Of a stretch of 46,744 nucleotides of DNA, positions 24,037-32,383 are shown piece after piece. The notes under the pieces were generated by a model, which did no database searches, was not told where the DNA came from, and saw only the letters and a list, made by a program, of their open reading frames with translations. Made by a program: the position numbers and the translations under genes. Numbering within the stretch: the stretch's first letter is position 1; each line of letters starts with the position of its first letter. The stretch spans positions 1-46,744 of the forward strand of contig JAAYDJ010000002.1 in the NCBI GenBank assembly GCA_012729335.1. The letters run 5' to 3'. Source of the stretch: Bacteroidales bacterium. Its GTDB lineage: Bacteria > Bacteroidota > Bacteroidia > Bacteroidales > Prolixibacteraceae.

Positions 24037-25707
24037 ATGGAAAAGATGAAACCATACCGAACCATCGGCAAGGCCATAAAATCAGCAGGAATTTTGGTGA
24101 TCCTGCTATGTGCAGGTTTGCAGGGATTTCTCCGGGCAGGGGCCACCGAAAATGGATCCGCGCCGGTTGTGGTGCTGGGCATTGTCGTGGAGAACATGCG
24201 ACCCGACTACATCGGGCGTTATTGGGATAAGTTTGGGAACGACGGTTTCCGGAAGCTGGTACAGGGAGGCAGCCGATGTGTTCATTTCAGGATTAACCAG
24301 CATATTCTCAACGGGGCCACGGGAACGGCCACCCTTTTCACGGGTGTTACCCCTTCGGTACACGGGATCATCGATGAAGCGTGGTATGACCGTAGCAAGG
24401 GGAAGGTGGTTTCTGCGGTGGCCGACGATCGCTATACGCTGACCGGTGGGACACAATCCGGCAGCCAGGTGTCGCCCCTTCAGCTGAAAGCCTCCACCCT
24501 GGGAGACCAGCTCAAGTTGTCAGGCCATGGCCAGTCCAGGGTATTCAGCATCGCCCTGAACGAAGCCCCCGCCCTGTTTGCCGCAGGCTTCAGCGGAGAT
24601 GCCGCCTGGTGGCTCGACAACGCTTCCGGAAGAATGGTCACCTCCTCCTTTTACACCACCACCCTCCCCGAATGGGTCAAAAACTTTAACGACAGGGAGA
24701 TGGTGAAGAAATATGCCACCCGTAACTGGGTCCTCCTCAAGTCAGCCGGCACCTATTCGGAAAGTACCGAAGACCGTTCACCCTGGGAAGCAGGTTACGG
24801 GGAAGGCAGAAACATATTTCCTCATTCGATGGCGAGTCTGGTCAGGAGCGCAGGTCATTACGGCCCTCTGAAGACCACCCCCTTCGGGAACAGCCTGGTG
24901 AGGGAGTTTGCCGTCGAACTGCTGGAAAGAGAGGAAATTGGCCAGGACCGCCACCCCGATCTGGTCACCGTCGTCTTCTCCTCCATGGACATGGAAAACA
25001 GCTCCTTTGGTCCGGGATCAGTAGAGATGGAAGATCTTTACCTCCGCCTCGACGAGGAGATCGCCACGCTGATCACCTTTGCCGAGAAGAAATTCGGAAA
25101 GGAAAAAATGGTGGTCTTCCTGACCGGGAATTCCTCGGCCTCGTGGCCGGCAGCCATGCTCAGGGAGAAATTCAGGTTTCCGGCCGGAACCTTCAGCCCC
25201 GATAATGCGGCAGCACTGCTCAACTCCTGGCTGAACATCACCTATGGAGACCTGAAATGGATAGAATACAACAACGGCCTTCAGTTGTACCTCAACCACA
25301 AGATTGCCGCCATCAACCATACCGACTTACGGGAGATGCGCCGTCGGACAGCGGAATTCCTCAGTGAATTTGAAGGGGTGCGGATGGCAGTATCCAGTGA
25401 TCAGATCAGGGATGGTCAGCTCAGCGACCACGGCGGCGAAGGGGTGGTCAACTCCTGGTTTGAGGGGCGGTCGGGTGATATCCTTCTGGTGCTGCACGAA
25501 GGATGGCAAACAGCCTTCAAACAGCGGAAAATGAACCAATCAGGGCATACGCATGTCCCTTTGCTATTCTACGGTTACGGCATTCCGGCACAAACCCTGT
25601 ATGAAAGTTATGAGGCGGAACAACTGGTACCTACGCTGTCGGGAATCCTGGGGATATCCACGCCGCCCGGAAGCCACGGCCGCCCGATTCCCCTTTTCAG
25701 GCCCTGA
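24037..25707 (+). CDS. Alkaline-phosphatase-superfamily protein, probably catalytically inactive
   Basis: The 556-residue secreted protein (hydrophobic signal about 14-34) is a full-length relative of PafA-type phosphatases: VVENMRPDY opening (50-58), TGVTPSVHGIIDEAW (102-116), SSFGPGS (322-328), VVFLTGNSSA (359-368), VPLLFYG near the end. At positions expected to hold metal ligands and nucleophile I see other residues: Asp to E52, Thr to G93, His to S322, Asp-His to N365-S366, and the last His replaced. The fold is kept but the two-metal site seems dismantled, so it may be a binding protein or pseudoenzyme. The superfamily call is firm; inactivity is inferred from a by-eye alignment. Confidence 0.82.
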   Translation: MEKMKPYRTIGKAIKSAGILVILLCAGLQGFLRAGATENGSAPVVVLGIVVENMRPDYIGRYWDKFGNDGFRKLVQGGSRCVHFRINQHILNGATGTATLFTGVTPSVHGIIDEAWYDRSKGKVVSAVADDRYTLTGGTQSGSQVSPLQLKASTLGDQLKLSGHGQSRVFSIALNEAPALFAAGFSGDAAWWLDNASGRMVTSSFYTTTLPEWVKNFNDREMVKKYATRNWVLLKSAGTYSESTEDRSPWEAGYGEGRNIFPHSMASLVRSAGHYGPLKTTPFGNSLVREFAVELLEREEIGQDRHPDLVTVVFSSMDMENSSFGPGSVEMEDLYLRLDEEIATLITFAEKKFGKEKMVVFLTGNSSASWPAAMLREKFRFPAGTFSPDNAAALLNSWLNITYGDLKWIEYNNGLQLYLNHKIAAINHTDLREMRRRTAEFLSEFEGVRMAVSSDQIRDGQLSDHGGEGVVNSWFEGRSGDILLVLHEGWQTAFKQRKMNQSGHTHVPLLFYGYGIPAQTLYESYEAEQLVPTLSGILGISTPPGSHGRPIPLFRP

Positions 25708-25754
25708 CCACATTCTTCAGTCTGGGTCAGGGCTGCTGAACATGAACCATGTTC

Positions 25755-26159
25755 TCAGCGTGATTTGGCGTTTCTGGCCCGGTTCTCAGCCAGACTGCCG
25801 CTATTCTCTTCCCGCGGCCTTTCCTTTCTCCCCCTCTTAAACCGGTCAGCCTCCAGCGCGTGCATGGGCACATGAAAAGTAGTGTCGTTTTTCAGCGTGA
25901 AAGAAACAGTTGAAAGTTCATAGCGCTCACTGAAGAAGTTAAGCTCCACCTCACCCGGTTTAAGCAACAGGGAAAAGGAGCCGTCAAATGCAGAGATCGT
26001 ACCGATACCGCTGTTTTTCTCCAGTACGGTAAGATCCCTGATCAGGGACCCGGTGAGCTGATCGGTGACCTTCCCGGTCACACTGACCATTTGACTTTTT
26101 AAAGAAGTAGGATATAGCACCAGCAATGCCAGCACCAGCAACAGGGATTCCGCTTTCAT
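25755..26159 (-). CDS. Small secreted carboxypeptidase-regulatory-like domain protein
   Basis: The 134-residue protein has a signal peptide (LLLVLALLVLYPTSLKSQ, cleavage after about residue 23) followed by one CarboxypepD_reg-like beta-sandwich (VSVTGKVTDQLTGSLI, GTISAFDGSFSL, VELNFFSERYE). This domain normally opens TonB-dependent receptors, but here it stands alone. The highly charged C-terminal tail (RFKRGRKERPREENS) is not part of the fold. The function is unknown; secreted or periplasmic. Convergent with the phosphatase-like gene. Confidence 0.75.
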   Translation of the reverse strand: MKAESLLLVLALLVLYPTSLKSQMVSVTGKVTDQLTGSLIRDLTVLEKNSGIGTISAFDGSFSLLLKPGEVELNFFSERYELSTVSFTLKNDTTFHVPMHALEADRFKRGRKERPREENSGSLAENRARNAKSR

Positions 26160-26439
26160 GTCTTAATTGTTTAATGGCTTCATAGATTAGACAGAGAAAG
26201 GGGTTAAATTGTTGCGTTTCTGCCGGGATTTAATCTTAAATAATCATTAAGTTTTGCCAGGTAAGGAAGGCTCACGGGGCGTGTGCCAGGAGGTTTACGG
26301 GAGGCCGCAGGGCTTCCGGGGGGCCTGATTGGGCAATCGATATGCTGAAAAGCAGGTATTTCTATTGCAAATAGCTTGTTTTTTATTTCTCCAACTCCTT
26401 AAATTTAACCGACCAATAATTTACTAAAACCATCACTCA
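26160..26439. other. Leader region of the second hydrogenase operon
   Basis: A 280-bp gap with a GC-rich centre (26270-26335, containing AGGCC...GGCCT arms) and an AT-rich last 80 bp. No exact TAnnTTTG box is visible, although the operon must start here. Confidence 0.4.
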
Positions 26440-26910
26440 ATGAGTCCGACACAATTACTTATCAGGGAACTTGCTGACAAATATGGCCGGAGCAGGGAGC
26501 ATCTGCTGCCGATCATGCAGGGGGTAGTGGAGCAGGAGAGTTTTCTTTCGGAATACTCGATGATCGAGATTGCCCGGGAGATGGATTTGCCTGCCGCAGA
26601 GGTATACGGAACCGCGACGTTTTATTCCTTTCTGGAAACCAAAAAGATGGGGAAGTACATCATCAGGGTGTGCAAAACCATTTCATGTGCCATGAAGGGC
26701 AAGGGTCAGGTGATCATGGCCATTCAGGACATGCTGAAGATACCTCTGGGGGAGACCACGCCCGACGGCAGGTTTTCACTGCTGCAAACCAACTGCCTGG
26801 GATTATGCCACAAGGCACCTGCCATGATGATCAATCATGATGTCTACACTGATCTGACCCCCGAGAAGGTCAGGGAGATCCTTTCTGAATACATGAAAAA
26901 ACCTTTATAA
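26440..26910 (+). CDS. hydC: NuoE/HydC-like [2Fe-2S] subunit of the second [FeFe] hydrogenase
   Basis: The 156-residue thioredoxin-like ferredoxin has cluster ligands in CKTISC (C-x4-C) and CLGLC (C-x3-C), the standard NuoE/HydC pattern. The helical N-terminus (LADKYGRSREHLLPIMQGV) is typical. It is the first gene of the plus-strand operon hydC-hydB-hydA, 12 nt before the NuoF-like gene. It shares the fold but is clearly distinct from the HndA-like copy at 5.1 kb, so the two hydrogenases are not recent duplicates. Confidence 0.92.
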   Translation: MSPTQLLIRELADKYGRSREHLLPIMQGVVEQESFLSEYSMIEIAREMDLPAAEVYGTATFYSFLETKKMGKYIIRVCKTISCAMKGKGQVIMAIQDMLKIPLGETTPDGRFSLLQTNCLGLCHKAPAMMINHDVYTDLTPEKVREILSEYMKKPL

Positions 26911-26922
26911 AACAGAACCATC

Positions 26923-28107
26923 ATGGCAACAACGTACCAGCTGAAGAGGGCCGACTTCATTTTCAAGAATGAGAATGACTGGGAAAAAGTGTTGAGCAAC
27001 ATATTAAGCCGTTCACCGCAGGACCTGATCAACGAGCTGATCAGTTCAGAACTGAAAGGCCGCGGTGGCGCAGGATTTCCCACCGGGCTGAAATGGAAGG
27101 TGGCTTCCGAATTAGCTACTCAGCCCAAATATGTGATTTGCAATGCCGACGAGGGGGAGCCCGGCACCTTCAAAGACCGGGAGATTCTGGAAAAAGTCCC
27201 ATACAAGGTGCTCACGGCCATGGTGGCCTGTGGCCACGTGATCGGCGCCAGAGAGGGCTTTATTTACCTGCGCGGGGAGTACCGCTTCCTGATGCCCGAA
27301 TTGCAGAAGGTTATTCAGGAGTTTGAATACTACCTGAAGGAAATCAAACAGGATTTCACCATCAAGATTTTCATGGGCAGCGGGGCGTACATCTGCGGTG
27401 AAGAGACCGCTCTGTTCGAGTCGATGGAAGGGAAGCGGGGCGAACCCCGAAACAAGCCGCCCTACCCCACGAACTTCGGATATATGGGAGGGCCCACGGT
27501 CATCAACAATGTGGAGACGCTGGCCCATACCTTCACCATTTTCAAATATGGCGCCAAGAAATTTTACGACCTGGGGGTCCAGTACTCCCGCGGAACCAAA
27601 CTTTTTTCGGTGTCGGGCGACACACCCAAACCAGGGATTTACGAGTTGGAACTGGGGATGAGCCTTCAGGATTTTGTATATGAGTTTGGGGACGGCGATA
27701 CCAAGGCAGTACAGGTAGGCGGAGCTTCCGGCTTCCTGGTGCCGCGCAAGAAATTCGCCGACACAGCCATTGGTTACCAGGGGAAACTTACTGGTATTTC
27801 CCTGCCTACAGGGGGGTCGATGATGCTTTTCAACAGTTCCCGGTCGATGTACAACGTCCTCGACAACTACCTCGAGTTTTTCCGGGAAGAGTCGTGCGGA
27901 CAGTGCACTCCCTGCAGGGTAGGCTGCCAGCAGCTGCTGCTGGGCATCAAGGCCGTGAAAAGGGGAGACCGCCCGGCCTCCTATCTCGACAAACTTCTGC
28001 GGCTCACCGAAACCATGCAGGTGACGGCCAAATGCGGACTCGGGCAATCGGTGGCCAACTCATTCTCCTCCATCGTTGAAAACTTCAGGGAAGAAATGAT
28101 TTACTAA
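26923..28107 (+). CDS. hydB: Short NuoF-like flavoprotein subunit of the second hydrogenase
   Basis: The 394-residue NAD(P)H-binding FMN subunit has GRGGAGFPTGLKW and NADEGEPGTFKDRE for FMN/NAD binding and the [4Fe-4S] motif SCGQCTPCRVGC plus CGLG. It lacks both the N-terminal [2Fe-2S] domain and the C-terminal double [4Fe-4S] ferredoxin domain present in the hydB at 7.5 kb. The loss removes likely ferredoxin-facing clusters, so whether this trimer bifurcates or simply couples NAD(P)H to hydrogen is open. It is packed 18 nt ahead of hydA. Confidence 0.93.
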   Translation: MATTYQLKRADFIFKNENDWEKVLSNILSRSPQDLINELISSELKGRGGAGFPTGLKWKVASELATQPKYVICNADEGEPGTFKDREILEKVPYKVLTAMVACGHVIGAREGFIYLRGEYRFLMPELQKVIQEFEYYLKEIKQDFTIKIFMGSGAYICGEETALFESMEGKRGEPRNKPPYPTNFGYMGGPTVINNVETLAHTFTIFKYGAKKFYDLGVQYSRGTKLFSVSGDTPKPGIYELELGMSLQDFVYEFGDGDTKAVQVGGASGFLVPRKKFADTAIGYQGKLTGISLPTGGSMMLFNSSRSMYNVLDNYLEFFREESCGQCTPCRVGCQQLLLGIKAVKRGDRPASYLDKLLRLTETMQVTAKCGLGQSVANSFSSIVENFREEMIY

Positions 28108-28125
28108 TGATAAACTGACAAGGTT

Positions 28126-29919
28126 ATGACAACGCAAAAAATAAATATCTCCCTGAACGGATACAACGTTCAGGTCGACAAGGGCACCATGATCCTGGAT
28201 GCGGCCAAGGAAAACGGCCTGATCATACCCACGCTCTGTTACCACAAAGACCTCTGTATTGCAGGCAACTGCCGGGTGTGCGTGGTGGAGATTGCAGGTC
28301 AGAAACGGCTTTCGGCGGCGTGCGCTACTCCGGTGGAGGAGGGCATGGAAATTCTGACCAACAGTCTGAAGGTGCGCAACTCCCGCAAACACATCATCGA
28401 GTTATTGCTGGCTGAGCACAATGCCGATTGCACCAAGTGCTACCGTAACGGAAACTGCGAACTGCAGGAACTGGCCTCGGAATATAAAATCATGACCCAG
28501 GAATTCATCGAGCTGGTGCCTTTCAAGACCTACACCATCGACATGTATTCCCCCTCGATCATCAAGGACGACAGCAAGTGCATCCGTTGCCAGCGGTGCG
28601 TACGCACCTGTGCAGAGTTGCAGGGGGTCAACGCCCTGACGGTCGCCCACAAAGGAGATGAGATGAAGATCACCACCTTCATGGAAAAGCCGATGAACTC
28701 GGTAGTGTGCACCAACTGCGGGCAGTGCGTCAACCATTGTCCGACCGGTGCCCTGGTCGAAAAGAACTATATTGAAGAGGTATGGGAAGCCATATCCAGT
28801 CCTGACAAGCACGTGGTGGTTCAGACGGCTCCGGCGGTGCGCATTGGACTGGGAGAGGAACTGGGATTTGAACCCGGCAGCCGCAACACCGGGAGGATGG
28901 TGGCTGCCCTAAAACGGCTGGGTTTCGACTCGGTGCTGGATACCGACTTCACAGCCGACCTGACCATTGTCGAAGAGGGAACAGAATTGCTCACCCGTCT
29001 CAAAAAAGCCCTCAAGGACAAGGATCCCAACGTAAAACTTCCCATGGCGACTTCCTGCTCCCCGGGATGGATCAAATATATTGAGCACCTTTATCCGGAA
29101 TATCTGCCCAACCTGTCGACCTGTAAATCGCCGCAGCAGATGTTCGGGGCCCTGGTTAAAACCTACTATGCCAAGGCGCGTAACCTGGAACCCGATAAGA
29201 TCGTTTCGGTATCGATCATGCCCTGCACAGCCAAGAAATTCGAGGCGGCAAGGCCCGAGATGCTCGACAGTGGCTACCGTGATGTTGATTATGTGCTGAC
29301 GACCCGTGAACTGGCCATTATGATCAAACAGGCGGGGATTAACTTCTCAGCCCTTGAAGAGGCCAAATACGACCGTCTGATGGGAGACTCCACAGGTGCA
29401 GGGGTGATCTTCGGGGCTACCGGAGGAGTGATGGAAGCGGCCCTTCGCACAGCCTACGAACTGGTCACCGGCAGGGAAGTCCCCTTTGAGAACCTTAACA
29501 TTACTCCCGTCAGGGGCATGGAGGGGGTTCGCGAGGCCACCATTAAAATTGAGAATCCCAAGAAAGAGTGGGCCTTCCTGGATGGTGTGGAGCTCAAATG
29601 CGCCATCGCGCACGGACTGGTGAATGCCAAGACGGTGATGGATTCCGTCAAATCGGGAAAAGCCGACTATCACTTCATTGAGATCATGGCCTGCCCGGGC
29701 GGATGCCTTGGCGGCGGCGGACAACCAATCCCCACCAGCCCCGAAATCAGAAAGAAAAGGGCAGAAGCCATCTATGCCGAAGATGCCGGCATGGCCATCC
29801 GGAAATCACACGAAAACCCGGAGGTGATCAAACTCTATCGCGACTTCCTGAAAGAACCCAATGGTGAACTCTCCCACAAATTGCTCCATACCAAATACAC
29901 TCCCAGGGAGCGGTTCTGA
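28126..29919 (+). CDS. hydA: Second [FeFe] hydrogenase catalytic subunit (group A)
   Basis: The 597-residue subunit has N-terminal [2Fe-2S] (C38, C49, C52, C66), His-ligated [4Fe-4S] (H98-C102-C105-C111), two ferredoxin [4Fe-4S] motifs (about 152-162 and 195-205), then the H-cluster domain. L2 MPCTAKKFE (365-373) and L3 MACPGGCLGGGG (C523, C527) are canonical. L1 reads TSCSPGW (309-315): the second Cys of the usual TSCCP, which in classical numbering ligates the cluster, is Ser312. The codon is clear (TCC at 29059). The full domain set argues for a working NAD(P)-linked enzyme with the two upstream genes. Confidence 0.94.
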   Translation: MTTQKINISLNGYNVQVDKGTMILDAAKENGLIIPTLCYHKDLCIAGNCRVCVVEIAGQKRLSAACATPVEEGMEILTNSLKVRNSRKHIIELLLAEHNADCTKCYRNGNCELQELASEYKIMTQEFIELVPFKTYTIDMYSPSIIKDDSKCIRCQRCVRTCAELQGVNALTVAHKGDEMKITTFMEKPMNSVVCTNCGQCVNHCPTGALVEKNYIEEVWEAISSPDKHVVVQTAPAVRIGLGEELGFEPGSRNTGRMVAALKRLGFDSVLDTDFTADLTIVEEGTELLTRLKKALKDKDPNVKLPMATSCSPGWIKYIEHLYPEYLPNLSTCKSPQQMFGALVKTYYAKARNLEPDKIVSVSIMPCTAKKFEAARPEMLDSGYRDVDYVLTTRELAIMIKQAGINFSALEEAKYDRLMGDSTGAGVIFGATGGVMEAALRTAYELVTGREVPFENLNITPVRGMEGVREATIKIENPKKEWAFLDGVELKCAIAHGLVNAKTVMDSVKSGKADYHFIEIMACPGGCLGGGGQPIPTSPEIRKKRAEAIYAEDAGMAIRKSHENPEVIKLYRDFLKEPNGELSHKLLHTKYTPRERF

Positions 29920-29925
29920 CAGAAG

Positions 29926-29952
29926 CACCTTCCCATTCTGGGAAGCGTTTTT
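29926..29952 (+). terminator. Probable terminator of the second hydrogenase operon
   Basis: CTTCCC (29929-29934) / GGGAAG (29940-29945) with a 5-nt loop, then CG and five T. The short stem makes it a moderate terminator. It lies 10 nt after the hydA stop. Confidence 0.6.
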
Positions 29953-30120
29953 CATTATTGAAACAAAATGAAAACCTGGCACTAGAGGGAAGTAACTTGA
30001 TATCATTAAGTTAAATATTATGGTTTGAATTTTGCAATACCCTTGACAGCTCTCGAATGTGGAATTCATATAGAGAAGCTCCTTTTGTTAGGGTTTAAAT
30101 TGCATGTTATTGGGACACGA

Positions 30121-30158
30121 AGATGGAATCACCTAGAAGGCTGGTTCCATCTTTTTTT
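30121..30158 (+). terminator. Strong terminator/attenuator hairpin upstream of the hydrolase gene
   Basis: AGATGGAA (30121-30128) / TTCCATCT (30145-30152), with inner ACC/GGT pairing and a run of seven T. It stands only 26 nt before the hydrolase ATG (30185) and is preceded by an AT-rich stretch of about 160 nt without a gene. It either ends an unseen small RNA or attenuates the hydrolase mRNA. Confidence 0.75.
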
Positions 30159-30184
30159 ATACCTTGGTCGTCAAAAAGCGGCGT

Positions 30185-31150
30185 ATGGTCAAGTTGTTCC
30201 CGGTTTTCCTTTTTCTTTCCTCCCTCATTTTCATTGACGCTCCGGCGGCCCAGGAAAGATATCTCGAAGAATCCTTTGATTCGGTGGAGGTTCAGACCTT
30301 CACCTATGCCAGCAAGGATGGTCTCCATCTGGATCTGGATGTGTATCTGCCTTATGGGGACACGGCCGTGACCAGGCCTGTGGTCCTTTATGTACATGGC
30401 GGAGGGTTCAGTGGTGGCCAGCGCAATTCACCGGAAATTGTTGCTTTCTGTAGTCGCCTGGCCCGTTACGGCTATGCGGGGGTTTCGATGAGTTACCGTT
30501 TGACGCGACAGGGCAAGCCCACTGGTTTCGGATGCGACTGTCCGGCCGCCGACAAACTGAACACCTTTCAGGCCGCGGTAGAAGACCTTCAGGATGCCAC
30601 CGCCTTTCTGATCAGCCACCGGGAAACACTGGGCATCGATCCACAAAGGATCATTCTGGCAGGGAGCAGTGCCGGGGCCGAAACAGTTCTGAATGCGGCC
30701 TATCAGCCGCCCTTCTGCTATGGCCTTGATTCGGGTCCCGTGGCCTACGCGGGGGTGATTTCCATGGCCGGGGCCATCCCCGATACCACCCGGATCTTCC
30801 CCGATTCCGCCATTCCCTCTCTGCTGTTCCATGGCACCTGCGACAACCTGGTTCCTTACGCCACCGCCTCACATCATTACTGTCAGCCGTCCCAACCCGG
30901 GTACCTTCCTCTCCATGGAGCTTATACCATATCGCTGAAGCTCGCGGCCACAGGAACTCCCTACTGGCTGCACACCACCTGCGGAGGCGCCCACGAAATG
31001 GCCAGCAAACCCATGTGGACCTATTTCGGGGAGATCGTGGAATTCTGTCACCGATATGTGGTCAGGGAACAATGGGAAACCAGGCATACCGTCGTGCCCG
31101 GCGACCAGAACCGGTGCAGTTACCAATCCTTTGGCTTTTGCGAAGATTGA
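30185..31150 (+). CDS. Secreted alpha/beta hydrolase (esterase-like)
   Basis: The start at ATG 30185 (MVKLFPVFLFLSSLIFIDAPAAQ) gives a clean signal peptide; a TTG start at 30164 would add seven charged residues. The 321-residue protein has the HSL/carboxylesterase-type oxyanion motif HGGGFSGG (about 71-78), nucleophile elbow GSSAG, acid in HGTCDNLVPY and catalytic His in GGAHEM, so the triad is complete. It likely cleaves ester bonds outside the cytoplasm; the substrate is unknown. The 3-prime part contains several Cys (GFGCDCPAAD), which may form disulfides. Confidence 0.88.
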   Translation: MVKLFPVFLFLSSLIFIDAPAAQERYLEESFDSVEVQTFTYASKDGLHLDLDVYLPYGDTAVTRPVVLYVHGGGFSGGQRNSPEIVAFCSRLARYGYAGVSMSYRLTRQGKPTGFGCDCPAADKLNTFQAAVEDLQDATAFLISHRETLGIDPQRIILAGSSAGAETVLNAAYQPPFCYGLDSGPVAYAGVISMAGAIPDTTRIFPDSAIPSLLFHGTCDNLVPYATASHHYCQPSQPGYLPLHGAYTISLKLAATGTPYWLHTTCGGAHEMASKPMWTYFGEIVEFCHRYVVREQWETRHTVVPGDQNRCSYQSFGFCED

Positions 31151-31238
31151 ATTGGGACTAAAAGCGCAAGGATCTGTATAGGAATGGAAATATCGCTCAG
31201 TTTGATCCATGACGGAACGTTCATTAAACATAGTAACA

Positions 31239-32066
31239 ATGAAGAACATCATTACCCTTCTATTGCTGATGGTCACCACAGGCACCATGGCACAGTCCTT
31301 TAACGTGATCACCTATAACATCAGGCTCAACACCTCATCTGACGGCATCAATGCCTGGCCCAACCGGAAGGAGATGGTCACCGCATTGCTAAGGTTTCAT
31401 GAGGCGGCGATTTTCGGATTGCAGGAAGCCAAACATGAGCAGATTCTCGACTTAGAGGAGAGGATGCCACAATTCGGGCGCCTGGGGAGTGGCCGCGATG
31501 ATGGCCAAACCGGAGGCGAATACTCCCCGGTTTTCTATGATCGCGGAAGATTCAAACTACTGGAATCGGGGCAATTCTGGCTTTCGGAAACTCCTGAATT
31601 CCCTTCCAAAGGGTGGGATGCCGCATTACCGCGGATCGTCACCTGGGGAAAATTCAAGGTCATCGGCTCTTCCCGAAAATTCTTCTTCTTCAACACCCAT
31701 TTCGACCATGTAGGAAAAGTGGCCCGCGCCAACTCCTCCCGGCTGATCCTCGAAAAAATTGCCGCCCTGAACCCCAGCCACCTTCCGGTGATTGTCACGG
31801 GGGACTTTAACCTCACCCCTGAAAGCGAACCCATCTCCCTCATCATGGAGAAACTGCGCGACAGTTACGTAATCAGCGCCTCTCCCCCCTATGGTCCCGT
31901 GGGCACGTTCAACAGCTTCAGAAGGGACCACCCCCTCGACCAGCGCATCGACTACATCTTTGTCAACGATAAGGTAAAAGTTGAAAAATACGGTGTGCTG
32001 ACCGACGGCTGGGACAACCGCTGGCCTTCTGACCATCAGCCGGTATTGGTACGGATCAGACTGTGA
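31239..32066 (+). CDS. Secreted endonuclease/exonuclease/phosphatase-family protein
   Basis: The start at 31239 (MKNIITLLLLMVTTGTMAQ) gives a signal peptide; the 275-residue product is exported. EEP motifs are in order: NVITYNIRLN, GLQEAKHEQ (metal Glu), NTHFDH, VTGDFNLTPES (Asp-x-Asn), DYIFV and SDHQPVLV (Asp-His). Secreted Bacteroidota members often act on phosphodiester or sugar-phosphate substrates rather than genomic DNA, but the exact substrate cannot be read. It follows the hydrolase by 88 nt on the same strand. Immediately after the stop, GATCAG/GATCTG-like short repeats begin. Confidence 0.92.
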   Translation: MKNIITLLLLMVTTGTMAQSFNVITYNIRLNTSSDGINAWPNRKEMVTALLRFHEAAIFGLQEAKHEQILDLEERMPQFGRLGSGRDDGQTGGEYSPVFYDRGRFKLLESGQFWLSETPEFPSKGWDAALPRIVTWGKFKVIGSSRKFFFFNTHFDHVGKVARANSSRLILEKIAALNPSHLPVIVTGDFNLTPESEPISLIMEKLRDSYVISASPPYGPVGTFNSFRRDHPLDQRIDYIFVNDKVKVEKYGVLTDGWDNRWPSDHQPVLVRIRL

Positions 32067-32128
32067 AGAAGATCAGCAGCCTGGAGGATCAGAAGATCTG
32101 GATAATCTGAAGGAACAACGTAGGTTCC

Positions 32129-32377
32129 CTATTTGGGGTACTGGCCGAAGAGGCGGCTGATCCAGCGGTGAAAGCCATGGATGCTGCCCACGGGTTCGGC
32201 GAACATCATCATGCAGCGTCCATGAATAACGGGGATTCCGCTTTGGCGGGCAAGTTCCAACGCCGCGGGGGTTTCTGATTTCTGCTGGATCCAAATCTGC
32301 TTGATGCCATAAGCCACGGCATCTTCGACCACCCTGGCTGTTTCCTTTGCCGGGGTGACGATGTAAAGATGCTCCAC
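32129..32377 (-). pseudogene. N-terminally truncated CoA-binding protein
   Basis: The 82 residues from a GTG start match only the C-terminal half of the CoA-binding (Rossmann) family: VEDAVAYGIKQIWIQQ, SGIPVIHGRCMMMFAEPV and HGFHRWISRLFG. The nucleotide-binding N-terminal half (~65 residues) is absent. The fragment lies in the same frame as the upstream FAH gene, separated by TGA and two codons. A deletion joining the end of the FAH gene to the middle of this gene would explain it. A short functional protein remains possible but would lack the CoA site. Confidence 0.65.
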
Positions 32378-32383
32378 CCTGCT

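Noticed and set aside
26160-26439. Riboswitch in the leader of the second hydrogenase
   Set aside because: Some GC-rich pairing is present, but no known aptamer core and no terminator were seen.
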